From JAZSMS01 sp045536015 (GTDB lineage: Bacteria > Bacillota > Clostridia > Christensenellales > QALW01): 11,968 nt of DNA. The stretch spans positions 1 to 11,968 of the forward strand of contig JAZSMS010000146.1 in assembly GCA_045536015.1 (NCBI GenBank). The letters are read 5' to 3'. Under the pieces are notes generated by a model. The model did not search any database. It was not told where the DNA came from and worked only from the letters and a program-made list of their open reading frames with translations. The number at the start of each line of letters is the position of its first letter. The first letter of the stretch is position 1. A program made the position numbers and the translations under genes. This document shows, one piece after another, positions 6,049-11,968 of the stretch.

Positions 6049-8440
6049 TTTCGGCAAATACTTCTTCTGCAAAGCGCACGGCTTCCATAGCGTCCTTTGC
6101 ATATCTGTCAGCCTTAATTCTTTCGGCATATTCTTTAGTTAAAACTGCACCACCAACTACTATTTTGCAGTTTGGTGCTTCCCTGTTTAAAAGCTTTATT
6201 GTTTCTTCCATTGCAGGAACGGTAGTTGTCATAAGCGCACTTAAGCCTACTAAATACGCATTTTTTTCTTTTACTGCCGCTAAAATTTCTTCAGGTGCAA
6301 CGTCTTTACCCAAATCAACAACGTCAAAGCCATAGTTTTCAAGCAAAAGTTTAACAATATTTTTGCCTATATCGTGAATATCGCCCTTTACCGTAGCAAG
6401 CACAAACGGGCATTTTTTAACGGTTGTTTTTTCACTTAACATAAACGCTTTAATTTCTTCAAACGCACATTTTGCAGTTTCGGCAGAAATTAAAAGCTGG
6501 GGCAGGAACACTGTTTTTTCTTCAAAGCCAATGCCAACCTGATTTAGTGCAGGAATTATTTTATTGTTTACAATATCAAGTGCATTTTCGTTCTTTAAAA
6601 GCGTGCGCGTTATCTCAGCCGCGCGTTCTTTAAAGCCTTTTTTTATTGCGTATTCCAAATCTTCAGAAAGCGCATTTTCGCTTGCACTTACAGTTTTCAC
6701 GTTTTCCTGTGCGGTAAGCAATGCTGACTTTGCTATATATTCTTCAAAATTTTCATCAAGCCCTTTTAGCGCTTTAAACGCATAAAAAGTATTTAGCATT
6801 TGCGTAGAATTGGGGTTCATAATAGCACAAGAAAGCCCTTTTTCAAGCGCAATAGCAAAAAACGCACTATTAATTGCATCGCGGTTAGGAAGCCCAAACG
6901 AAACATTTGAAACGCCAAGCGAAACGTGGCAGCCAAGCTCGTTTTTTATAATTTTAAGTGCATCAAGCGTTGCTTTTGCCGCAAGCGGATCAGCACTAAT
7001 GGTCATTGCAAGGGTATCAAAGACAATATCTTTTTTATCTATTCCCCATTTTTGCGCTTCGAAAATAATCTTTTTTGCAATCTCAACTCTACCCTCAGCT
7101 GTTTGCGGAATTCCGTTTTCATCAAGCGTAAGAGCAATTAAAACACCGCCGTACTTTCTAACAAGCGGAAAAATCGCATCCATACTTTCTTGTTTGCCGT
7201 TAACCGAATTGATAAGCGGCTTGCCATTATATATCCTAAGCGCACTTTCCATCGCGCAGGCATTTGCAGTATCAATTTGCAAAGGCAAATCGCAAACCGC
7301 CTGAAGCTCAGCAACCACTTTTTTAAGTATTTGAATCTCATCAATTTCGGGCAAGCCTACGTTAACATCTAAAATATCTACTCCTTTTTCTTGTTGCTCA
7401 ACTCCCTGCGCCAGAATATAATCAACGTCATTTTCAATAAGTGCCTGCTTTAAGCGTTTTTTGCCCGTTGGGTTAATTCTTTCACCGATTAAAAGTGGAA
7501 CCTGAGAAAAACTTAACGCCTTTGAATACGAAGAAATTACGGTATTTTCTTTTTTGATTATAGGTAATGGTTTTTCGTTTTTAACCGCTTTATTTACTGC
7601 CGCAATATATTCGGGAGTAGTACCGCAGCACCCGCCAAACGCGCGCACGCCGCTTTTAACAACGTCGGCAACCTCTAAAGCAAATTCCTCAACGGTTACG
7701 TCAAATACAGTCTTTTTGCCCTCATTTTTAGGCATACCTGCGTTAGGCTTAAAGAAGACAGGAATCGATGCGTTATCCAACAGTTTTTGTGCAACCGCCT
7801 TTAATTGTTTTGGGCCAACCGAACAGTTTGCACCTATTGCAGTAACGTTTAAGCCCTCTAAAAGCGCAACCATAGCCTCAGGCGTTGCGCCCGTTACAAG
7901 CTTTCCGTCTGCCGAATACGCATTTGAAACGAAAATGGGCAAATCGCAGTTTTCTTTAGCCGCAATAACCGCCGCCTTTGTTTCAAAAGAATCGTTCATC
8001 GTTTCTATTAAAATAAGGTCTACCCCGTATTTAACACCCAATTTAACGGTATTGGCAAAAATTTCTACCGCTTCTTCAAAATCAAGGTCGCCAAGCGGTT
8101 TTAATAATCTTCCCGTTGGTCCTATATCAAGTGCGACAAACTTTTCTTTTAAAGAATTGCTTTGCTCGCGTGCTTTTTTTGCATTTTCTATCGCGGCAGA
8201 AATTATGCTTTTAAGCTCATTTGGGGCAAAATTAAGCAAATTTGCACCAAAAGTATTAGTGCAAACCACATTACTGCCCGCATTAAAATAATCGGTATGA
8301 ATTTTTGTTATTACCTCGGGGTGCAAAATATTCCACGTTTCGGGCTTTTCGCCTGGGCGTAAACCATTCGATTGCAAAAGCGTGCCCATTCCACCATCAA
8401 GGCAAACTAAGTTTTTATCCAAAAAATTTAAAAAGTCCAT
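6026..8440 (-). CDS. metH: Cobalamin-dependent methionine synthase, without reactivation domain
   Basis: This 804-residue cytoplasmic enzyme transfers the methyl group of 5-methyl-THF via cobalamin to homocysteine. The homocysteine domain (about 1-290) has LDGGMGTLLQ (14-23) and the zinc-binding cysteines C206 (GANCS) and C271-C272 (GGCCGTTPE). The pterin domain (about 315-570) has ERINPTGKKRL and DVNVGLP. A helical cap (about 590-675) precedes the B12 domain with KGDIHDIG, where H689 would be the lower axial cobalt ligand. It stops there, whereas long MetH proteins of about 1200 residues carry a C-terminal SAM-binding reactivation domain; that function is encoded by the gene just upstream. 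A longer frame begins at 8524 but lies inside the upstream gene. The start at 8440 is chosen because AGGAG lies 5 nt away and MDFLNFLDKN aligns with the family start. Confidence 0.95.
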   Translation of the reverse strand: MDFLNFLDKNLVCLDGGMGTLLQSNGLRPGEKPETWNILHPEVITKIHTDYFNAGSNVVCTNTFGANLLNFAPNELKSIISAAIENAKKAREQSNSLKEKFVALDIGPTGRLLKPLGDLDFEEAVEIFANTVKLGVKYGVDLILIETMNDSFETKAAVIAAKENCDLPIFVSNAYSADGKLVTGATPEAMVALLEGLNVTAIGANCSVGPKQLKAVAQKLLDNASIPVFFKPNAGMPKNEGKKTVFDVTVEEFALEVADVVKSGVRAFGGCCGTTPEYIAAVNKAVKNEKPLPIIKKENTVISSYSKALSFSQVPLLIGERINPTGKKRLKQALIENDVDYILAQGVEQQEKGVDILDVNVGLPEIDEIQILKKVVAELQAVCDLPLQIDTANACAMESALRIYNGKPLINSVNGKQESMDAIFPLVRKYGGVLIALTLDENGIPQTAEGRVEIAKKIIFEAQKWGIDKKDIVFDTLAMTISADPLAAKATLDALKIIKNELGCHVSLGVSNVSFGLPNRDAINSAFFAIALEKGLSCAIMNPNSTQMLNTFYAFKALKGLDENFEEYIAKSALLTAQENVKTVSASENALSEDLEYAIKKGFKERAAEITRTLLKNENALDIVNNKIIPALNQVGIGFEEKTVFLPQLLISAETAKCAFEEIKAFMLSEKTTVKKCPFVLATVKGDIHDIGKNIVKLLLENYGFDVVDLGKDVAPEEILAAVKEKNAYLVGLSALMTTTVPAMEETIKLLNREAPNCKIVVGGAVLTKEYAERIKADRYAKDAMEAVRFAEEVFAEKNKNDKS

Positions 8441-8441
8441 T

Positions 8442-9065
8442 TTATCTCCTGAACGCACAATCAATTTTATTACACTTATTACATTTATGTGCGCTTTGTT
8501 TTTCGTTTTTAAAAAGACCGACAAATGCTGTAACAGATTTTGTCGGCGACATTAAAAGGCTTTGACTAAGCGTAATTCCAAGCTTTTTTGTGCAGTCGAG
8601 AATTTGAAAAATATCCTTTTGCGTTTCTATTGACAAATCGCCGTAGCCCGCGCTAAAACGCTTTGCGCTATTACCAAATTCGCACTCAAATTTTTGGCAA
8701 ATCTCATCTGCATAGGCCTCTATTCTTTCTACACCTATTGCCTGAAGCATACACGCTTTGGCAGGCGAAATTTTAGAATATTTTGCTATCAACCTATCAA
8801 AGTCAAAGCCAAGCGTTGCCGCAAAGATAAATACGTGCTCTGCGCCGCACAGAAACTGCGCAAGGTCGTTAGAGCAAACGGAAAAAGTGCCAAAATCGCA
8901 CGCTTTTTGCTTAATAGAAAAATCTAATTTTTTATAGCAAAATTGCGGTTTAATTTTATCTTCCGAAAGCATAACACACTCTGAAAACAGCTTTTCTGTC
9001 GCACTATCGCTTTGCTTGCACCCCGCATAACGCAAAACTTCGCTTTTTAAAATTTCTCTCATCAT
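8442..9065 (-). CDS. Stand-alone methionine synthase reactivation (activation-domain) protein
   Basis: This 207-residue protein resembles the C-terminal SAM-binding activation domain of MetH, which reductively remethylates cob(II)alamin using S-adenosylmethionine. The signature is RFSAGYGDLSIETQ (136-149), the counterpart of R-x-S-x-GY in MetH, and MSPTKSVTAFVG (172-183), the counterpart of the conserved PxxSVSG region. It ends in a cysteine cluster, HKCNKCNKIDCAFRR (193-207), absent from long-form MetH. The ATG overlaps the metF stop by 4 bases (ATGA), and the stop is one base from the metH ATG. A second Met codon at 9062 is an alternative start. No strong Shine-Dalgarno is visible, which fits translational coupling to metF. 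The electron donor is not encoded here. Confidence 0.9.
   Translation of the reverse strand: MMREILKSEVLRYAGCKQSDSATEKLFSECVMLSEDKIKPQFCYKKLDFSIKQKACDFGTFSVCSNDLAQFLCGAEHVFIFAATLGFDFDRLIAKYSKISPAKACMLQAIGVERIEAYADEICQKFECEFGNSAKRFSAGYGDLSIETQKDIFQILDCTKKLGITLSQSLLMSPTKSVTAFVGLFKNEKQSAHKCNKCNKIDCAFRR
8445..8450 (-). promoter_or_regulatory. Shine-Dalgarno of metH, made of the last two codons of the upstream gene
   Basis: On the minus strand the end of the reactivation gene reads AGG AGA TAA, encoding Arg-Arg-stop. These same bases form the AGGAGA ribosome site of metH, whose ATG follows the stop after one base (TAAAATG). This fixes the metH start at 8440. Confidence 0.8.
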
Positions 9066-9934
9066 GCTAAAATGTCCGATAAATTTTCTTTAATTTTTGC
9101 CGCAACCTCGGGCTTATTCATCGAATAAACGTGCACGTTTTTAATGCCGTTTGCGTACAAATCAATAATTTGGTCTGTTGCATATGCAATTCCCGCCTGC
9201 TTCATTGCATTTGGTTCGTTGCCAAAGGCGTCAACAATACTTTTAAAGCGTTGCGGTATAAACGAGCCCGAAAGCTTTATAGCGCGTTCTAACTGATTAG
9301 CATTTGTAATTGGCATAATACCGGGAATAACAGGTACGGTTATTCCCGCTTCGCGTATTTTATACAAAAAATTATAAAAAAGATTGTTGTCAAAAAACAT
9401 CTGCGTTGTTAAAAACTGAGCACCCGCATCAACTTTTTCTTTTAAAAACTTAATATCCGTTGATTGATTTTCACTTTCGGGATGGATTTCGGGATAACAC
9501 GCCGCACCGACGCAAAAGCAGGAATGCTTTTTTAATTCGCGCACAAGGTCAATGGCGTTTTTATAGTCCCAAGCACTTCTGTCTGCATTTTCGAGTTCTT
9601 TTGGAATATCGCCCCTTAACGCCATAACGTTTTCTATACCCGCCGCCTTCATCATTTCTATTCTTTCGCTAACGGTGTTTTTATCAGAAGAAACACACGT
9701 TAAATGTGCAAGCGTAGGCACAGAATGAATCTGCTTGATATTTTGGGCAATATCAAGCGTATATTTACTTGTTCCTCCGCCCGCACCGTATGTAACCGAA
9801 ACAAAGGAAGGCTTAAGTTTTGCTATTTCTTCCGTTGCTTCTTTAACGCTTTGAAAGCTGCTTTCCGTCTTTGGCGGAAAAACCTCAAACGAAAGCAAAG
9901 GCTTTTTTTCTTTTAAAATATCGGTTATTTTCAT
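9062..9934 (-). CDS. metF: Methylenetetrahydrofolate reductase
   Basis: This 290-residue TIM-barrel flavoprotein reduces 5,10-methylene-THF to 5-methyl-THF, the methyl donor used by MetH. Family motifs are LSFEVFPPK (14-22; E17 is the counterpart of the catalytic Glu in E. coli MetF), SVTYGAGGG (46-54), ALRGDIP (105-111), GAACYPEIHPES (143-154), LTTQMFFDN (175-183) and PVIPGIMPITN (201-211). Length matches the bacterial form without a regulatory domain. AGAGGA at 9940-9945 sits 5 nt upstream of the ATG. It leads a three-gene operon from a strong promoter. In acetogens a partner subunit MetV can accompany MetF; the next gene here is a MetH reactivation protein instead, so an anabolic methionine role is favoured. 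Confidence 0.96.
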   Translation of the reverse strand: MKITDILKEKKPLLSFEVFPPKTESSFQSVKEATEEIAKLKPSFVSVTYGAGGGTSKYTLDIAQNIKQIHSVPTLAHLTCVSSDKNTVSERIEMMKAAGIENVMALRGDIPKELENADRSAWDYKNAIDLVRELKKHSCFCVGAACYPEIHPESENQSTDIKFLKEKVDAGAQFLTTQMFFDNNLFYNFLYKIREAGITVPVIPGIMPITNANQLERAIKLSGSFIPQRFKSIVDAFGNEPNAMKQAGIAYATDQIIDLYANGIKNVHVYSMNKPEVAAKIKENLSDILA

Positions 9935-9963
9935 AAGTTTCCTCTAAAATATGTATTTTTTTA

Positions 9964-9993
9964 ATTATACCACCATTCGAGTAATTAGTGCAA
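9964..9993 (-). promoter_or_regulatory. Strong extended -10 promoter of the metF operon
   Basis: On the minus strand, TTGCAC (9988-9993) is separated by 18 nt from a perfect TATAAT (9964-9969), which is preceded by TGG, giving an extended -10. Transcription should start near 9957, leaving a leader of roughly 22 nt before the metF ATG. That is too short for a SAM riboswitch or T-box. Confidence 0.75.
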
Positions 9994-10002
9994 GTTTTTT
10001 TA

Positions 10003-10031
10003 AAAAAACAACCTAAAATTAGGTTGTTTTA
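10003..10031 (-). terminator. Intrinsic terminator after the glycosyltransferase gene
   Basis: The arms AAAACAACCT (10005-10014) and AGGTTGTTTT (10021-10030) form a 10-bp stem with a 6-nt loop. On the minus strand it is followed by a run of Ts (complement of 10002-10008). It overlaps the stop codon of the glycosyltransferase and separates that gene from the metF promoter. Confidence 0.8.
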
Positions 10032-11093
10032 TATTCCTTCATATATTTTTAAATTATCCCGCAATCTTTTGTCATCAGAAAGCTTTATTGCTTTTTTAAC
10101 GTTGCTAATTGCCTTTTGAACGTCGCCTATATGATAATACGCGATCGATAAAATATCATATGGTGTAGCATCCCAAGAGCGTGCCTCAGTTATATACGTC
10201 TTTGGCCGTGCCTGAATAGTAAGTGCGTATTCAATAAAATATGCACACCCAAGCCAATTTTGGCGATCATATTCAAAATAAGCCATATCAAGCCACGTTT
10301 CACGCAGATGCGGCGCTTCGCAAATTGCAAGTAAAAAATATTTATACGCCTCCGAAAATTCGCCCTTTGCAACCAGACAACGTGCAATAAAGCGCATAGA
10401 AGCCGCGCGTTCGTCTCTCCATGCAGAACTTTTAAGCTTAAGATGCTTTTTTAACGTGCTTATTGCGAGATCGTACTTTTTATTAAACATATATTCTCTG
10501 CCAAGATAGTGCATATTTCTGTCGTTTTCGGGGTCTTCTTTAACTGCAAGCTCTAACAGTGGAAGATATTGTGCTCGTGATTTTTCATCATCGGCATAAT
10601 GTTTAAGGCAAACTCCGTCCGCATCATTAAAAACCTCATTTTCTCCTACAAACGAAAGTGTTTCGTGAACGGGCGAAACCCATTTATACCCATGGCGCGA
10701 ATGTATTTTATTGCTCCAAAATACCATACCTTCTTCCCCGTCTTTAGTAAAATTCCAAACGTAACGATAGCTTAACCGCGTTACGTCTTTTTTCCATGCG
10801 TTTTCTACCTTTTGCCGCCAGTTTTCAGAAAAAACTTCGTCAATATCAGTACAAACACAAATATCCGCATCTTTAGAAACAAGCTCAAGCGAACGATTTC
10901 GTGCAACGTCAAACCGCCAAGGAGTAATCTCTTCTTTAAAAACCTTTGCCCCATTTTCACGCAAAATTTCAACAGTTTTATCAGTTGATCCCGTATCTAA
11001 AACTATTATTTCATCTGCTTCGCTCATACTTTTTATCCACCGCAAAGCAAATTTTTCTTCATTTTTTGCAATAGCATATACACAAACCTTCAT
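10029..11093 (-). CDS. Family 2 glycosyltransferase with C-terminal TPR-like repeats
   Basis: This 354-residue protein has a GT-A fold at its N-terminus: AIAKNEE (7-13), the nucleotide-sugar segment VLDTGSTDKTVE (31-42), FDVARNRSLE (61-70) and DIDE (83-86) as the metal-binding DxD equivalent. The PVHETL motif (141-146) is common in this GT2 subgroup. From about residue 186 to 350 it is helical, with TPR-like units such as HYLGREYMFNKKYDLAISTL and AYYHIGDVQKAISNVKKAI. No signal peptide or membrane helix is seen, so it should act in the cytoplasm. GT2-TPR enzymes often modify proteins or peptides. It lies directly downstream of a Thr-rich collagen-like protein gene with no clear promoter of its own, so that protein is a plausible acceptor (inference). 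The ribosome site is weak (GTGGGG). Sugar donor unknown. Confidence 0.88.
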   Translation of the reverse strand: MKVCVYAIAKNEEKFALRWIKSMSEADEIIVLDTGSTDKTVEILRENGAKVFKEEITPWRFDVARNRSLELVSKDADICVCTDIDEVFSENWRQKVENAWKKDVTRLSYRYVWNFTKDGEEGMVFWSNKIHSRHGYKWVSPVHETLSFVGENEVFNDADGVCLKHYADDEKSRAQYLPLLELAVKEDPENDRNMHYLGREYMFNKKYDLAISTLKKHLKLKSSAWRDERAASMRFIARCLVAKGEFSEAYKYFLLAICEAPHLRETWLDMAYFEYDRQNWLGCAYFIEYALTIQARPKTYITEARSWDATPYDILSIAYYHIGDVQKAISNVKKAIKLSDDKRLRDNLKIYEGI

Positions 11094-11113
11094 AAATACC
11101 CCACTATGTAAAA

Positions 11114-11138
11114 CGACCTCCGCTTTTTGCGGAGATCG
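11114..11138 (-). terminator. Hairpin after the collagen-like gene
   Basis: Arms 11114-11123 and 11129-11138 enclose a 5-nt loop. On the minus strand the pairing is complete with one G-U wobble, while on the plus strand the same position is a C-A mismatch. The structure is therefore best suited to minus-strand RNA. Only four Ts follow, so termination may be partial and read-through into the glycosyltransferase is possible. Confidence 0.65.
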
Positions 11139-11144
11139 AGTTTT

Positions 11145-11968
11145 TTAAAGTTGAACAACAGTTAACGAGCTTCCATCACCTATTGTAATCGTTGTTCCCT
11201 GCGAAGAAGTAACAGCAAGTGTCAAAACGTCACCAGCAGCAAGTGTAACAATAGCATTGCCGTTTAAAGAAGCATCTTCAATGGCATTAACCTGCATAAC
11301 TGAAGCCGAACCGGGAACTACAGTAGCGTTGTTAAATACGTTAGCAGTAAGAGTAGTTTGATCTGTTGCAGAAATATTAAGCTTGTATTCAACAAGATAA
11401 TCTCCCGGGGTTACAATAGTAATACTGTTTGCTCCGCCCGTAATATCGTTTGATGGAAAGCTTGAGCCAAGCGTTACGGTTACAGGAACACCTGCTTCTG
11501 CAGTAACATCATTATCTACTGAATTATAAAGACCACCGTACGTAAGTGTAGCAGGTTCGCCCTGAGGACCGGTGGGGCCAGTTGGTCCTACTTCACCTTG
11601 AATACCCTGTAAACCTTGCGGTCCGGTTGGTCCTACTTCACCTTGAATACCCTGTAAGCCCTGCGGTCCGGTTGGACCGGTTGCACCGGCTACGCCTTGA
11701 ATACCCTGTAAACCTTGCGGTCCCGTTGGTCCTACTTCACCTTGGATACCCTGTAAACCTTGCGGTCCGGTTGGACCGGTTGCGCCGGCTACACCTTGAA
11801 TTCCTTGTAAGCCCTGCGGTCCGGTTGGACCGGTTGCGCCAACTGTGCCTGTTGCACCGATTGGGCCTGTTGGACCCGTTGGTCCGGTTGCGCCAACCGC
11901 GCCCGTTGCACCGATTGGTCCTGTTGGACCCGTTGGACCGGTTGCGCCAACCGTGCCCGTTGCACCGA
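11145..11968 (-). CDS. Collagen-like repeat protein with BclA-like C-terminal domain (5' partial)
   Basis: An open frame runs from the window edge to the TAA at 11145-11147, giving 273 codons with no stop; the start lies beyond the window. The first 138 visible residues are 46 uninterrupted Gly-X-Y triplets, rich in GPT, GAT, GPQ, GLQ and GIQ. They are followed by a 135-residue C-terminal domain starting ATLTYGGLYN and ending SSLTVVQL. This domain is beta-strand-like, with GGANSITIVTPGDYLVEY and VTLAAGDVLTLAV, a pattern resembling the C1q/TNF-like trimer heads of BclA-type exosporium and surface glycoproteins. It has one Lys and no Cys, Trp, His or Arg. Such proteins form collagen-like triple helices at the cell or spore surface, often O-glycosylated on Thr. 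Whether this one is on spores or on cells cannot be told. The adjacent glycosyltransferase fits a glycoprotein. Confidence 0.9.
   Translation of the reverse strand, partial: GATGTVGATGPTGPTGPIGATGAVGATGPTGPTGPIGATGTVGATGPTGPQGLQGIQGVAGATGPTGPQGLQGIQGEVGPTGPQGLQGIQGVAGATGPTGPQGLQGIQGEVGPTGPQGLQGIQGEVGPTGPTGPQGEPATLTYGGLYNSVDNDVTAEAGVPVTVTLGSSFPSNDITGGANSITIVTPGDYLVEYKLNISATDQTTLTANVFNNATVVPGSASVMQVNAIEDASLNGNAIVTLAAGDVLTLAVTSSQGTTITIGDGSSLTVVQL
11553..11968 (-). repeat. Tandem 45- and 54-bp repeats encoding Gly-X-Y triplets
   Basis: Units can be laid out as 45 bp (11584-11628, 11629-11673), 54 bp (11674-11727), 45 bp (11728-11772) and 54 bp (11773-11826). A second 54-bp type follows (11827-11880, 11881-11934 and a partial copy to the edge). 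The encoded units are GEVGPTGPQGLQGIQ, GVAGATGPTGPQGLQGIQ and GATGTVGATGPTGPTGPI. The first two 45-bp copies differ at only two bases, which points to recent duplication or gene conversion. Confidence 0.9.

Noticed and set aside
5894..6142. A plus-strand frame of 82 codons
   Set aside because: It runs through the tRNA-Arg gene and the metH end; the RNA gene explains this stretch.
7554..8291. A 245-codon plus-strand open frame
   Set aside because: It is antisense to conserved metH sequence, has no ribosome site, and reflects codon bias of the real gene.
6026..8524. Longer metH starting at 8524
   Set aside because: The first 28 residues overlap the reactivation gene and do not match MetH; the family start follows AGGAG at 8440.
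11553..11968. Regular short repeats that could suggest a CRISPR array
   Set aside because: The repeats are contiguous without unique spacers, keep a 9-base Gly-X-Y period and translate as one open frame.

Overview
The window looks like chromosomal DNA of a low-GC, anaerobic Gram-positive bacterium, most plausibly an uncultured Clostridia lineage. The evidence is AT-rich coding sequence with strong AGGAGG-type Shine-Dalgarno sites, tightly packed operons, a ferredoxin-linked arylpyruvate oxidoreductase, a cobalamin methionine synthase whose reactivation domain is a separate gene, and a collagen-like surface protein of the BclA type. The lineage is an inference; no rRNA is present to fix it.

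Layout. (1) Bases 1-2889, plus strand: the end of an aromatic amino acid operon, with the indolepyruvate oxidoreductase beta subunit (iorB, 5' cut by the window edge), a YczE/YitT-like membrane protein, a phenylacetate-CoA ligase (paaK type) and a tandem ACT-domain protein. It closes with a bidirectional terminator. (2) Bases 2927-5817, minus strand: thymidylate kinase (tmk), a small two-helix membrane protein, murC and a LOG-family phosphoribohydrolase, read from a promoter near 5850-5876. (3) Bases 5931-6006, plus strand: tRNA-Arg(CCG), divergent from tmk and convergent with the methionine operon, sharing a hairpin terminator with metH. (4) Bases 6026-9934, minus strand: a methionine/one-carbon operon, metF, then a stand-alone methionine synthase reactivation protein, then a short metH lacking that domain, behind a strong extended -10 promoter with a leader too short for a riboswitch. 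(5) Bases 10029-11968, minus strand: a collagen-like repeat protein (no start inside the window) followed by a family 2 glycosyltransferase with a helical-repeat C-terminus.

How the genes fit together. The first operon can interconvert aromatic amino acid keto acids, aryl-acetyl-CoA and arylacetate, with the ACT protein as a likely amino-acid sensor. The third operon makes 5-methyl-THF (MetF), methylates homocysteine through cobalamin (MetH) and repairs oxidised cobalamin (reactivation protein). The last pair resembles a Thr-rich collagen-like surface glycoprotein and its candidate glycosyltransferase; this is the most accessory-looking part of the window. I saw no mobile element, CRISPR array or phage gene. 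No gene-free stretch exceeds 300 bases. I do not see a clearly new system; the collagen-like protein/glycosyltransferase pair and the membrane protein inside the arylpyruvate operon are the best candidates for a closer look.
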